From the NCBI GenBank assembly GCA_963575745.1, contig CAUYUJ010014625.1:324905-388904 (forward strand): 64,000 nucleotides of DNA, written 5' to 3'. Source of the DNA: Prorocentrum cordatum. Its lineage: Eukaryota; Sar; Dinophyceae; Prorocentrales; Prorocentraceae. The notes under the pieces are model-generated. The model was given only the letters and a program-made list of their open reading frames with translations, was not told where the DNA came from and did not search any database. Made by a program: the position numbers and the translations under genes. Shown here piece after piece: positions 1 to 9,065 of this stretch (its first letter is position 1; the number at the start of each line of letters is the position of its first letter).

Positions 1-519
1 AGGAGGAGGAGGAGGAGGAGGATGTGGAGGAGGAGGAGAAGGAGGAGGAGGAGGAGGACGAGGAAGAAGCGAGGCAGAGGAAGGCGAGGAGGTGGTGGAC
101 TAGGACACGCGTAGGGAGATCAGGCGGCGGAGACGGAGGATGGGAACGAGGAGGAGAAGGAGGCGGAGGAAGAGGGGACGAGAGGGTGGATGGGAATGGG
201 AGAAAGGAGGAGGAGGAGGAGGAGGAGGAGGAGGAGGCTGAGGCGAAGGCGGAGGACGAGGAGGAGGAGGAAGAGGAGGAGGAGGAGGACGAGCAGGCAG
301 GAGGCAGAGGAGGCAGGGGGCAGAGGGGGAGGAGGAGGATGCGGTCGAGGTTGGGGGGAGGAGGAGAGGAGGAGGGGGATGAAGAGGAGGGGGGTGGGAC
401 AAGAGGAGGAGGGGGAGCCGGAGGAGGAGGAGGGGGATGAGGGGGAGGAGGAGGGGGAGGGGCAGGAGGAGGATGAGGAGGGGGAAGAGGGGGAAGGGGG
501 CAAGAGTGGGAGGAGATAG
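1..519. repeat. GGA-rich microsatellite tract
   Basis: Purine-only or nearly purine-only DNA dominated by GGA/GAG triplets with scattered G-rich interruptions (GGGGGA blocks near 350-500). All long open frames through it are low-complexity Glu/Gly/Arg or Pro/Leu/Ser runs and are not genes. The tract abuts the decayed reverse transcriptase that starts near 540. Confidence 0.95.
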
Positions 520-539
520 GTAGAAGGGTCGCAAGCAGT

Positions 540-2125
540 GGGCTCGATGCGATCTTTGACTCACAGCAGTCACCCGACCAAGCTGGCCTCCGCAATGTCT
601 TCCGCACAGAACCATCCTTTCACCGCGTTGCTGTTGCAAGAGCACTCCTACGAGTGACAATTTCATCTGTGGGCAGCTACAATCGATTGCATAGCGGCGT
701 TCGACTGCGTGGTCCATGCTTGTTGTTGGAAAGCTCTTCGGGAGCAAGACGAGCCGGCACCTCACATCACCTTGCCGCGGAAAATTCTACAGTGGGCAGG
801 TGCACGGTGAAGACAGAAGTCAGCAGCAGGAGCCACAATGTCGAATGCGGCGTTAAACAAGGTGACCCAGTCAGCCCTTATCTCGTCAACGCCTTGCTCG
901 AGTACGTATTCCGTCAATGCACGCCGACTTGGGAACGAAAGGGGGTCGGCATACAGCTGGGCTGCACAACAAACGGTTCTTACCATGTAAACGATTTGTT
1001 GAAGAGGCTTCAACATCGCGCACAATCTGCGACATTCCAGATGCATTCTACGCGACCTCAAACGCACAGCCGCGAAGTGCGGACTTGAGTTACATCCCGG
1101 TAAAAAAAAACAATAACAAACAACATGTCTCACGAACGCGAGCAGGAGACAAGGGCAAGCAGCGTCTCCAGAGCGAGGAGACCCCTCAGCATCGGGGCCA
1201 GAAGCTGACGCTCCACGACTACCACCGACTGGAGTTTACCGACCGTATTGCCATTGGAGTAGTGCGTTCCACAAGCTCCGCGACGAACTGACCAGCAAGC
1301 CGATACAGTGCAGACCCATGCCAAGATGCGCCTGTCTTACCTCCAGGGTGTCCTGGGTTTCTTGGTTTTAGATGGCTTTGCTATGGAAGGCGCTATTTTC
1401 CCACACCAGAAATAAATGGACGTCTCGGACTCTCAGGGTTGGGTTTCTTGTAGAATGTTTCTTGTGGACTAGCTTCCACTGCACGTATCCACCGGCCGTC
1501 ATGTGCGGCTGCACCTCGCGGGCGCTCACCAAAGACACGCCCTTAGCATAGCAACGCCCCCCATCGACGCATGTTGCGACTCACTGTGAAGACCTCTCGA
1601 TGACAAGCAAACCACCAAATTACATCAACCGACGAGACGGCCAGCTCCAAATGCAGAGCAGCACGGCGACGGACCACAAAGCAGCCCCAATGACATCTGG
1701 CGGCAATCCGATGTCGGCCACGTCAACGACGACTCCGACATCCAATCATGGGACGAATACCTTCGCAGAGCGACCTAAGATGCAGATACGTTGCGGGCAT
1801 CGCGCTCGCACGTGGATGAATGGACAACGCTGTATGACAAGCGGAAAGGTCGCTGGGCATGATTCGTAGCAACACAATGCCGACAGAGATATGCGTAGCA
1901 ACGCAATCCCGACAGGGATATGGACCCAGCTCGCTGCAGCCTGGGGCCCCGACGACCACGGCCCACGCCAGCCTCGCCGCAGACATGGTGCACAGCGAGA
2001 GCGGTGGGGCGACGACATCACGCAGCTCCTGCACTACACGATCGCCGGGGCCGACGCAGCCAAGTGGGTGATATTTGCAGCGAGCGCTGTATTCTGGCAG
2101 CCGCCAGAGAACGAATTCGCCGCCC
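540..2125 (+). pseudogene. Decayed non-LTR reverse transcriptase
   Basis: Remains of a LINE-type reverse transcriptase without an RNase H domain, split across at least three frames. A motif A core reading AAFDCVVHACCWKAL lies at 694-738, with the catalytic Asp codon at 703. Motif B, reading GVKQGDPVSPYL, is at 849-884. The motif C position that should read (F/Y)ADD appears as HVND near 993. A GLELHPGK palm/thumb motif lies near 1084-1107. Further downstream are fragments resembling the usual C-terminal tail (DIQSWDEYLRRAT near 1740, EWTTLYDKRKGRWAG near 1818, RWGDDITQLLHYT near 2012). Frame changes and stops between these pieces and the lost catalytic pair make it non-functional. It is a different lineage from the RNase H-bearing elements elsewhere in the window. 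Assignment to RT is firm; the 5' and 3' limits are approximate. Confidence 0.82.
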
Positions 2126-2762
2126 ACGCCAGCTACGGGTCCTGGTCCGCCCGCGCCCGCCTCCCGGGCTCCGCCAGCCATCGGCCGTCGGACACGCGCG
2201 CTTCGCCTCGCCTCGGTGTTGGGCAAGCCATGGGGGCGAGGCCCCGGAGGTGTCGGCAACGGCATGATGCAGAGCACAGGCGAGGCAAGCAGACACAGCG
2301 CACGGACACACCGATAAGGGTTGGGCGCGGCCAGGCGGCTCAAACCCTGCGCAGCCTCCACCTCCTGCTGACGCGAGCCTCCATGTCGGCAGCGGCCTGC
2401 CCGCGACGCGGCGCTCGCTGCGGCACTCGGCATGCCGGTCCAGGGCGGCGTGCACCTCCGCCAAGTCCTCCACCGCCTCCCGAGCCTCCAGCGCAGGCCC
2501 CGCCGTCGCCCCTTTGCGCTCGGAGGGCCGGCCCGCGGGCGCGAGGCCGTGCTGAGCCAGAAGCGCCAAGCTCAGGAGCGAAAGAAGGACGTACATGTAC
2601 ATGAATCCACGCTGGTTTCGAGAGTTCGCACTGCGCGAATGTTCGTATCGCGCGGCAGGTCTCGCGGGTCAAGGGGCCGTGCTCATGTACATAGCTGGGT
2701 GCGTACGTCCTTTGTGTGCTCCCTACAAGCTCGAGCCACGAGCGCTCCCACGGCCAAGGGTC
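2126..2762. other. Unassigned GC-rich stretch
   Basis: I see no recognisable gene, RNA or repeat here. Overlapping open frames exist on both strands, as expected from high GC content, but none shows a domain. Confidence 0.5.
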
Positions 2763-2925
2763 AGGAGGAAAAGAAGCACACACAGACACAATGAATCGTC
2801 GATCCCCAGAAAATATGGGAAAGTGTGGGAAGTGGGGGGGAAGACAGAAACCCAGGAAATCTGGGAAAGTATATGGGGAATCTTTTGATTTGTGCCTATT
2901 TATTGGTGTGTCCCAGTCCCCCTTC
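2763..2925 (+). repeat. Interspersed 'ATATGGGGAATC' repeat, copy 1
   Basis: First of five related copies in the window (others near 5518, 19296, 27504, 31366). The shared order is an A-rich start with CACACAGACACAATGAATCG, then GGAAAATATGGGAAG, then GGGGGGAAGACAAAAACCCAGAA, then ATATGGGGAATC, then a T/G-rich part (TTTGTGTGTATTTATTTGTG), ending in TGTCCCAGGGCCCCTTC. All five copies have the same orientation. No terminal inverted repeat is evident, so a SINE-like retroposon or a fragment of a larger repeat is possible. Confidence 0.75.
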
Positions 2926-2984
2926 CAATGGGGGAGGACCTCCCGGTGGTGGGCCACGTGTGGGGCCCCGCGCCCTCGGGCGCG

Positions 2985-3535
2985 CGGGGCCTCCAAAAGG
3001 GCTGGGCATGCAACGGGCTGCTGCTCTGGCCGAGCAGCTGGGCCGGGCCGTCCGGGCGGGCGACGCGGGCGCGTCGAGGCCGCCCTTCACCGCCCGCCAG
3101 AGCACCCCAACCTCACCCGAGGGCCCCAGTTCGCCTTCCGCTCCCAGTGGCGAGGGGGGGTCGGGGCACACTGACAAAAAGCACGGGCTGAAGTCCATGG
3201 CCTCCAAAGGGCTGGGCATGCAACGGGCTGCTGCTCTAGCCGAGCAGCGGGGCCGGGCCACCTGGGCGAGCGACGCGGGCGCGTCGAGGCCGCCCCTCAC
3301 CGCCCGCCAAGGCACCCCTTGGCACCGCTCGGACGTGTGCATTTTTTCCTTCGGCGAGGGCCATCGAGGAGCATCCTGGACCATTTGGCCAAAAATCCAC
3401 GTACGAAACCAAACAAAAACACAGGGAATGGACGTCCGAGCGATAGCGAGACCCCAACCTCACCCGAGGGCCTCAATTCGCCTTCCACTCCCAGTGGTGA
3501 GGGGGGGTCGGGGCACACTGTAAAAAAGCACGCGT
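2985..3535. repeat. GC-rich direct duplication, second unit split by an insertion
   Basis: The block beginning GCCTCCAAAAGGGCTGGGCATG (2988 to about 3190) recurs from 3209. In the second unit the shared sequence runs to 3318, is interrupted, and resumes at 3451 with CCCCAACCTCACCCGAGGG through to the TCGGGGCACACTG end near 3520. The two units give an occupied and an unoccupied version of the same site. Confidence 0.85.
3319..3450. mobile_element. 132-bp TIR element with ACCCC target duplication
   Basis: This insertion separates the two halves of the second duplicated unit. It is flanked by ACCCC at 3314-3318 and 3451-3455, while the undisturbed unit at 3110-3121 has the single continuous version. 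Near each end the sequence CGCTCGGACG occurs in inverted orientation. A related copy, sharing the GTGCATTTTTT and GGACCATCCTGGACCAT segments, lies at 45189-45304. It is too short to encode a transposase, so it is non-autonomous. Confidence 0.8.
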
Positions 3536-4240
3536 GAGGCCCGCAGCACCCTAGTCCAGAAAATGCGGGCCTGCGGGCATTGCATTGGGGAGCTCTGGTG
3601 TGGGTCGTCGGCCCCCGCTCGCCGCCTCGAGCGGCAGCGCGTCGCCCGTGCTGCACCGCTCCTGAAGGACATGGCCTGCTGTATGCTAGGCGTTGTCCGG
3701 CGCCGCTCGGGCACATGCCCGTGTGCTCCGCAGCCGCACGGTCCGCCGGCCTAGTCGGCATGCTGAAGTACATGGCCTGCTGTGCGTTATCCGGCGCCGC
3801 TCGGGCACATGCCCGTGTGCTCCGCAGCCTCACGGTCCGCCGGCCTCGTCGGCATGCAGGGGTGGTCGCCGCGCGGGGAGAGGACACAATAACAAAAAAG
3901 AGCGCCACCCGTGCTGCACCGCTCCTCGCCCTGCCCCGCAGAGCGCGACCCCCCTCCCACGCCCCCTCGCGCGCAGCGGCAGTGACGTCCGTCTGGGCCA
4001 CCCGGGCGCGAAGTGGGCGTGCAGAGTCGCGGACGTCAGGTCCTTGTCACAGATGCTTTCACAAGCGGTCGAAGAGACCAGAGTGGAGGGTGGCGCCTCG
4101 CCTCCTCCTCCTTCTCATCCTCCTCCTCGGCTGCCAGGTCTGTCATTGAGGTTTGCGGTGCCCGCGAGATCGTTCGGTGATGATGCATGCGAAAACATGT
4201 GGGGGGCGGGCGACATGAAACGTGTCGGTGTACGGTGGTG
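3536..4240. repeat. Two tandem ~100-bp units in GC-rich DNA
   Basis: ACATGGCCTGCTGT starts at 3669 and again at 3770. Each is followed by CCGGCGCCGCTCGGGCACATGCCCGTGTGCTCCGCAGC split by minor differences, and by CACGGTCCGCCGGCCT. The second unit has an 8-9 bp deletion after the first 14 bases. The rest of the interval, including an A-rich AATAACAAAAAAGAG at 3887 and a CTCCTCC-rich patch near 4100, shows nothing else. Confidence 0.8.
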
Positions 4241-4655
4241 ATGGTGGTGAACATGTATGTCGTTTCGAAATCCAAGTTTACCGCGTGCGGCAACATCTGC
4301 TCGGAGTCACCGTGGAAGAATAGCAGCCATCCGCAGGCGGCGTGACGAGACTTTGACCACAACATTCATCCTGTCGACGCAATCCTGGGCGATGCAACAC
4401 ATGATCTCTCGATCCTGCCGGTCCTGCCCATGGAGATCTTGCGGTGATTCGGCGGTTCCCCTATCCTCTTCCTCTGGCCCTCACGACAAGGTGCCGTCGA
4501 CGGAGTGGCCGCTGGGCCATCGCCGCTTCACGCCCTCGGGCAAGCGCACTTCTGTGGCAGAGCCAGGCGGTGTGAACCGTCGTGAGACGCAGACACAGCA
4601 GGGAGGCCCAGTTCATTCTGTGGGCCGTTCGGGAACACCCTCAGTTGACGCGCGT
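4241..4655. other. Unassigned stretch
   Basis: Moderately GC-rich sequence. A long open frame passes through but has no recognisable domain and continues into repeats, so I do not call a gene. Confidence 0.5.
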
Positions 4656-4849
4656 GCGGGTAGGCTCGTGTCGTGTCGACGTGGTGGGAAACCCCGCCGC
4701 GGGCGTTCAAGGCTGCACGCTGCCGGTTGCTCGGGATCGGCCGATGCCAAACTAATCTGCGCCCCTGGGAGCCCGCAGCCGCTCAGGCTTGGACGATCCT
4801 CGCGGTGGCAGAAGCCAACGCGTACGCCGTCGCGACACGAACCTGCCGT
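4656..4849. mobile_element. ACGGCAGGTTCGTGTCG-type TIR element, copy 1
   Basis: The left end reads GGGTAGGCTCGTGTCGTG and the right end GACACGAACCTGCCGT, which are approximate inverted copies. The interior shares GTTCAAGG and CCCCGCCG with a second copy at 53909-54098. About 194 bp, no coding capacity. Flanking duplications are not clear here. Confidence 0.65.
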
Positions 4850-5210
4850 GCCGATGCCGATGCTGTTCCATCGTTGTTGCCTTTTCGAGCCGCCTGCGGT
4901 GGCCCTCGACTCGCCTCCGCTTCCCAGTCAGAGCGCTCCCAGGGAGAGGTTTGTGGTGCAGCAGTATCGGTACCGTCTTGTTCCCTTGCAGCCACTGCGT
5001 TGCCGTCGAATCGGCTTGGGCAGACGTCGTATCGTTGGCCGCCTCTGTCGTGCTCCTGTGCTCCAGGCGTGGTCGGGGCATCTCCGGAGAAGTGGCTTGG
5101 AGGTCTCCCCAGAGAACAGGGCGGCCCTGGCGGCTGCCAAGCGACGGGCCCCGACAGGTCCGCGGTACCTGTTGTTCTCCCGGAAAAGAACAACCGTATC
5201 AACAGAATCT

Positions 5211-5318
5211 CTCCGAGCTCCGCGCAGATCGCTTGGATCTGCGCTGGGCCCCCCGCGGCGGCGCCTCCGGCGCGGCCCCTGGCGGCTCGTTCCGCGCGCC
5301 GGGGCGCCGATCGGAGCG
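5211..5318. mobile_element. GC-core foldback element, truncated copy
   Basis: Contains the core GCGGCGCCTCCGGCGC followed by GCCCCTGGCG and CGTTCCGCGCGCCGGGG. This core is shared with the fuller foldback elements at 24224-24382 and 45675-45845. CTCCGA at 5211 and TCGGAG at 5312 remain as a short inverted repeat, but the outer AT-rich arms seen in the other copies are missing. Confidence 0.6.
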
Positions 5319-5517
5319 ACAACGAATGCTGCTGGTTCCTCCAGAGCGTCTCTCCCCCTTTTTCTCCGCCCGGTTGCTGCTGCCCCCCCCCGGCTGTGCT
5401 CGTCGCCGAACTCTTCGACGGCCGTGCGTCTCCCTCCTTCCTCTCGGCCGTCCCCCCCCCCCCCCTCTTGGCCCGCCGGCCAGTTCGCTAGTCTGTGCCC
5501 CTTGCCCAGCCTCTCGC
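5319..5517. other. Unassigned C-rich stretch
   Basis: C-runs (5384-5391, 5455-5463) and CTCC-rich sequence. Nothing recognisable. Confidence 0.5.
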
Positions 5518-5668
5518 AGGAGGGGAAGAAAGACAGAGAAGACACACTGAATCGTCGCTTCCCAGGAAGATAGGGGACAATAGGGGACTTGGGGGGGAAA
5601 ACAAAAACCCAGAACATCTGGCGAAAGGTGGGGAGGCCTGCCAGCTGTGTGTCCCAGGGCCCCTTCAA
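5518..5668 (+). repeat. Interspersed 'ATATGGGGAATC' repeat, copy 2
   Basis: Starts AGGAGGGGAAGAAAGACAG, contains GGGGGGGAAAACAAAAACCC and ends GTGTCCCAGGGCCCCTTCAA. It lies upstream of the retroelement at 5.9 kb and is in the same orientation. It is the most diverged in its middle part, lacking a clear ATATGGGGAATC. Confidence 0.7.
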
Positions 5669-5901
5669 TCTCGCTGGCGCGCAGCTCGCCGCCTCGCCGC
5701 CGACGGACAAAAATTGTTGGCTCTTCGGCTCGCCTCGTCTGGGCTCGCGCTTGGGGGCCGGGGTGGCGAGGCCAGCGCTCGGCGAGAGGCGAGGCCGCCG
5801 GAGGGCCTCGTTGGCGCGCCCGTGGGAGTTCGGATCGCCACGGCGCTCCCTCGGGGATGGGTCCAAACTCTTGCCTCTTCCTCGGCCCTCAGCCATCTTA
5901 C

Positions 5902-5927
5902 CTCCTCCTCCTCCTCCTCCTCCTCAG
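5902..5927 (+). repeat. (CTC)8 tract ending in CAG, 5' edge of retroelement 1
   Basis: Eight CTC triplets run directly into CAG/GG and then into the ORF1 zinc-knuckle region. It is the 5' counterpart of the long (CTC)n tract after the same element at 12868. The polypyrimidine-CAG arrangement also looks like a splice acceptor, but no transcript evidence is available. Confidence 0.85.
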
Positions 5928-6826
5928 GGAAGACGGGATGGGAGAGTTGCCGAGAGTGTGGCCGACTGTGGAAGGATCCAGCCAGGGCGATCGTCACATT
6001 CGACTTGGGGGAGACTGAGGGGGGCGCCAGCTTGCCCCTCCGATCCTGCCTCAAGGGAAGCGGATTGGGCCTGGACCCGATCCTCCAGGCACTCCTCCCG
6101 AAGTTCAACAAGGCCAAGGAGGACGGAGATCAGGAGGCCCAGACCAAGCTCCTGGCCGTCTGCCCAGACTTGGAGGCTGCGTGGAAGCCGCCTCCAGAGA
6201 CCTCACCAGTGGAGCGCCTGGCTCAGAAGGCGCAACAGCTCCGCCAGCTCCAGGCGCAGCAGGGGCGGATCAAGAACCAGCTGGTGCAGGCGGCCCAGAC
6301 GCTCAAGGATATGCAGACCAAGCTCAGGACCAACATTGATGAGTGCCAGTCGGCGCAGGCTGAGATTGACGAATTGGTTGGCAAGACCAAGGCAGCAGGA
6401 CCTCAGTCGGAAGCACGGCGAGCACAACAGGCTCATCAAGAACAGGAAAAAGAATTCCCAGAGTTGGAGACCGAGGAGTTGGCGTCCCTCGACGAGCCCA
6501 CTCGGAAACAGTACGAAGAAGCGGCAGCGGCTCACAAGCAGGCTCGCAACGTGCTCAAGTCGGCCACCGACGCGGGCAAGGCGGCGCGAGAGGCTGCAGA
6601 GAGGCTGCGAACGCTGCACCATTCCATCAAGAGGCGCAGAGGGGCGGGAGGTGAAGCCCAAGGAGCAGATGCAGCAGCGGCGAAGCCAGACGAGAGCGCC
6701 GCAGCGGCAACTCCAGAGGCGGTTGACTTCACGGACCCGAGCGCGATCGACCAGTACATTGCCAAGACAGCGGCGCTCCGTGCCAGGGCCAAGGGGGCAG
6801 CCAGCGTTGCACCGTCGAGCTGCTGA
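5928..6826 (+). CDS. Retroelement ORF1 (zinc knuckle plus coiled coil)
   Basis: First ORF of the best preserved non-LTR element, probably an RNA-binding nucleocapsid-like protein of the retroelement particle. The frame is open from 5495, but protein-like sequence begins after the CTC tract with TGWESCRECGRLW, a C-x2-C knuckle. It continues through a Leu/Gln/Ala/Lys-rich segment with heptad character (about 6200-6620, RLAQKAQQLRQLQAQQ onwards), then a basic patch KRRRGAGGE near 6630 and an Ala-rich tail to a TGA at 6824. No ATG lies between the CTC tract and the coiled coil, so the true start is upstream (ATG at 5495), arises by splicing, or has been lost. ORF2 starts 40 bases after the stop in another frame. 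No RNA-binding fold is provable by eye; the role is inferred from position and composition. Confidence 0.7.
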
Positions 6827-6866
6827 CGGCGCCGTCGTCGGCACAAAGAAAGAACGACCTACACGA

Positions 6867-9065
6867 ATGAAGAGTGGCTATGTGGACGTGCTGTTCGCTA
6901 ATGTCACGCACTACGGGGAAAAGGTGCGACACTACGTGGAGCACTGCAGTTTTGACATGGTCGGCTTAGCAGAGCATCACTTGCTCCCAAAGGCCGCCAA
7001 GCAGGAGATCAAGAAACTGAGATTCAAGGGGTGGCAATCCCAGTTCTCGTGGACGCCTGCGACACCATCGATGCGGAGTAAGTCTGGTACTCAAGGGGGG
7101 ACGCGCTGGCTTGCCAGAGCAGGTCACGTCACGGCAGCACACTTGCCCGATGGCACGGGGCACAGTGTATTTCAGAAAGAACTGCGCGACATCTCGATCA
7201 TCCTCTGGCGTTTGAAAGGGGCGACGCTGGCTTTGATCTCGGTGTATCTTGATTGCAGTGTGGGACTAGACGGACCAGCGAACGTCGCCAAGATGGTACA
7301 GCTGACACGAGTGGTGAAGTCCCTAGGAGTGCCATGGGTAGCACTCGGAGATTGGAACAACACACCGACGCAGATGCAGCAGTCACCATGGTTGAAGGCT
7401 CTGAGGGGAGAGTTGCTGATACCAAGCGATTGTACCGTCACATGTTCCACAGGCAAAGGCAGACTCATTGATTACGGGATAGCCTCGCGAGACTTTCGCC
7501 CGTTTGTGAAAGAATTCAAGCCTGTGAGGGAAGTTCCATGGAGCCCACACGTGGGCCTCCACCTGCGCCTGCACTCGCGACCCGCCTCGGTCAAGGTGCA
7601 GATGCCGATCCAGCCAGTGAAGATCGAGATCGCCACCACCACGGCCCACAAAGAGAAAGGACTCAAGCGAGCCCAACGTGATCGTGAGAAGTATCAGAAG
7701 ATGGTGGCAGCAGCAGCAGAGCGCGACGAGAATGCAGCGACACCAGGAGACCTGCATCATGATGAGTATGCGCACCTCCTGGAGACGACGTATGCCACGG
7801 AGCAGAAAGAGGCAACCAGCGATGAGCAGTGGTTTCAGGCGCTGGCAGACACCCGAGGACGAGCGGTGCAAGACCCAGTTGATGATGTGGCAGACTCCTG
7901 GGCGTATCGGCTGGACCCTGAGGGCTCCAACAAGCTGGCCTACCACTTTGGCGAATGGTCAGTAGCAGCGGAGCAGTCACTGTGCATCATGACGGATGCC
8001 AAGCCAAAAGATAAGGTGCGAAGAGGATGCAATCCCAAGTTCACGCTGCGCAAGGTCACCATTCAAGAGAAGACAGACCCCTTCTTGGACGCGGCCCTCA
8101 GGGAAAAGGCGAATCTGTGGGAGGCCTTGGCTGCCAGACTGAGGGAGTCGGCAATACTGAAGGCGCGGCAGAAGAAGGATGAAGACTTGAAGCTGGTTGA
8201 GAGCGTCATGCGCTCGCTCAGTCAGCGCATCGAGCTCATCGACCAGGCCAAGGGCGGCAATCAGGACACCGACAGGGACATGGAGGAGGACAGCAGGGTG
8301 CTGCTCAACTTGACGCAGTATCTAGCAGGTCAGCCTTGTCAGTCACTGCGGGGCCCGCCGGCCCCAAAGCCGTCAAAAAAGCAGCGGAAGGCCGGAGAGA
8401 GCGGCACCCAGAAGGAGGCGACGGCGGAGCTGATCGCCCCACCAGTGGCCACCAGCAGCATGGACTGCGAGGACGACCCCTTCGTGCAGATGGATGCGGA
8501 GGCGGACGAGCCCAACCTTCAGCAGCTGCAGCTGGAGGAGGAGGCTGCTGAAGAAGAGGGGGGAGGTGCGACGGCAAGTACAGCTGAGCAGCCCCAACTG
8601 GCCCGCTCTACGGGGTTGGGGACACGAGGGACCTCGATGGCGGGAAGCTCGACACCTACGGCTCCACCGACTGGGGGCACATCGTCCCAACTGGCCCGCT
8701 CTACGGGGTTGGGACCACGAGCGACGAGGGAAGCAAGCAGTTCGACACCCTCGACGCCGTCTACTGGGAGTACGCCGCCCCAACTGGCCCGCTCTACGGG
8801 GTTGGGGCCAAGAGCGACAGGGAATGCGAGCAGTTCTACTTTGATGTGCTGTCTACTGGGAGTTCTTGGATGTCAGAACGCTCCAGGGCCCCGCAAGGGA
8901 GCCCTGGATCACCGTCGCCACCTGGGCGACCCGCGCCCTGGGCACTCCAGCCACGGGAGGAGGGAGCTCCAGCGAGCGGCGCGGGCGGACAGGAAGCTTG
9001 CTGGATCCGTGATAGCAATGGCAGCACAGACAGCGGTAACTTCCCCCTGCGTGGCGAGGGGTTAG
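6867..9065 (+). CDS. Retroelement ORF2a: endonuclease and linker
   Basis: Starts at the ATG at 6867, the first in this frame after ORF1. Residues 1 to about 245 form an exonuclease-endonuclease-phosphatase (APE-like) domain of the type that nicks target DNA for target-primed reverse transcription. Visible motifs are GLAEHHL (Glu at residue 36), SVYLD, VALGDWNN (residues 158-165, the GDxN motif), LIDYGIAS and SPHVGLHL (His of the last motif; the usual Asp before it is Pro here). Residues 250-550 are a Lys/Glu-rich helical linker. Then come three 31-residue repeats containing QLARSTGLG. Comparison of the repeats shows a missing base in the third (8838-8851), so the last ~70 codons here are out of frame. 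The original protein evidently continued into the frame of the next entry. Catalytic residues otherwise look intact. Confidence 0.85.
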   Translation: MKSGYVDVLFANVTHYGEKVRHYVEHCSFDMVGLAEHHLLPKAAKQEIKKLRFKGWQSQFSWTPATPSMRSKSGTQGGTRWLARAGHVTAAHLPDGTGHSVFQKELRDISIILWRLKGATLALISVYLDCSVGLDGPANVAKMVQLTRVVKSLGVPWVALGDWNNTPTQMQQSPWLKALRGELLIPSDCTVTCSTGKGRLIDYGIASRDFRPFVKEFKPVREVPWSPHVGLHLRLHSRPASVKVQMPIQPVKIEIATTTAHKEKGLKRAQRDREKYQKMVAAAAERDENAATPGDLHHDEYAHLLETTYATEQKEATSDEQWFQALADTRGRAVQDPVDDVADSWAYRLDPEGSNKLAYHFGEWSVAAEQSLCIMTDAKPKDKVRRGCNPKFTLRKVTIQEKTDPFLDAALREKANLWEALAARLRESAILKARQKKDEDLKLVESVMRSLSQRIELIDQAKGGNQDTDRDMEEDSRVLLNLTQYLAGQPCQSLRGPPAPKPSKKQRKAGESGTQKEATAELIAPPVATSSMDCEDDPFVQMDAEADEPNLQQLQLEEEAAEEEGGGATASTAEQPQLARSTGLGTRGTSMAGSSTPTAPPTGGTSSQLARSTGLGPRATREASSSTPSTPSTGSTPPQLARSTGLGPRATGNASSSTLMCCLLGVLGCQNAPGPRKGALDHRRHLGDPRPGHSSHGRRELQRAARADRKLAGSVIAMAAQTAVTSPCVARG
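8592..8860 (+). repeat. Three 93-bp coding tandem repeats, third with 1-bp deletion
   Basis: CAACTGGCCCGCTCTACGGG starts at 8595, 8688 and 8781, a constant 93-base (31-codon) period. The second and third units share GCAGTTC and GTCTACTGGGAG, but these are 15 bases apart in unit 2 and 14 apart in unit 3. The single-base deletion shifts the reading frame from that of the endonuclease to that of the reverse transcriptase ORF. Confidence 0.92.

Noticed and set aside
100-765. Long open frames through GGA/TCC tracts (here 221 codons on the minus strand)
   Set aside because: They translate to homopolymeric Pro, Leu, Ser, Glu, Arg or Gly. Triplet repeats are open in all frames by construction.
4257-5573. 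438-codon plus-strand frame upstream of the retroelement
   Set aside because: Overlaps two inverted-repeat elements and has comparable frames on both strands, as expected at high GC; no motif.
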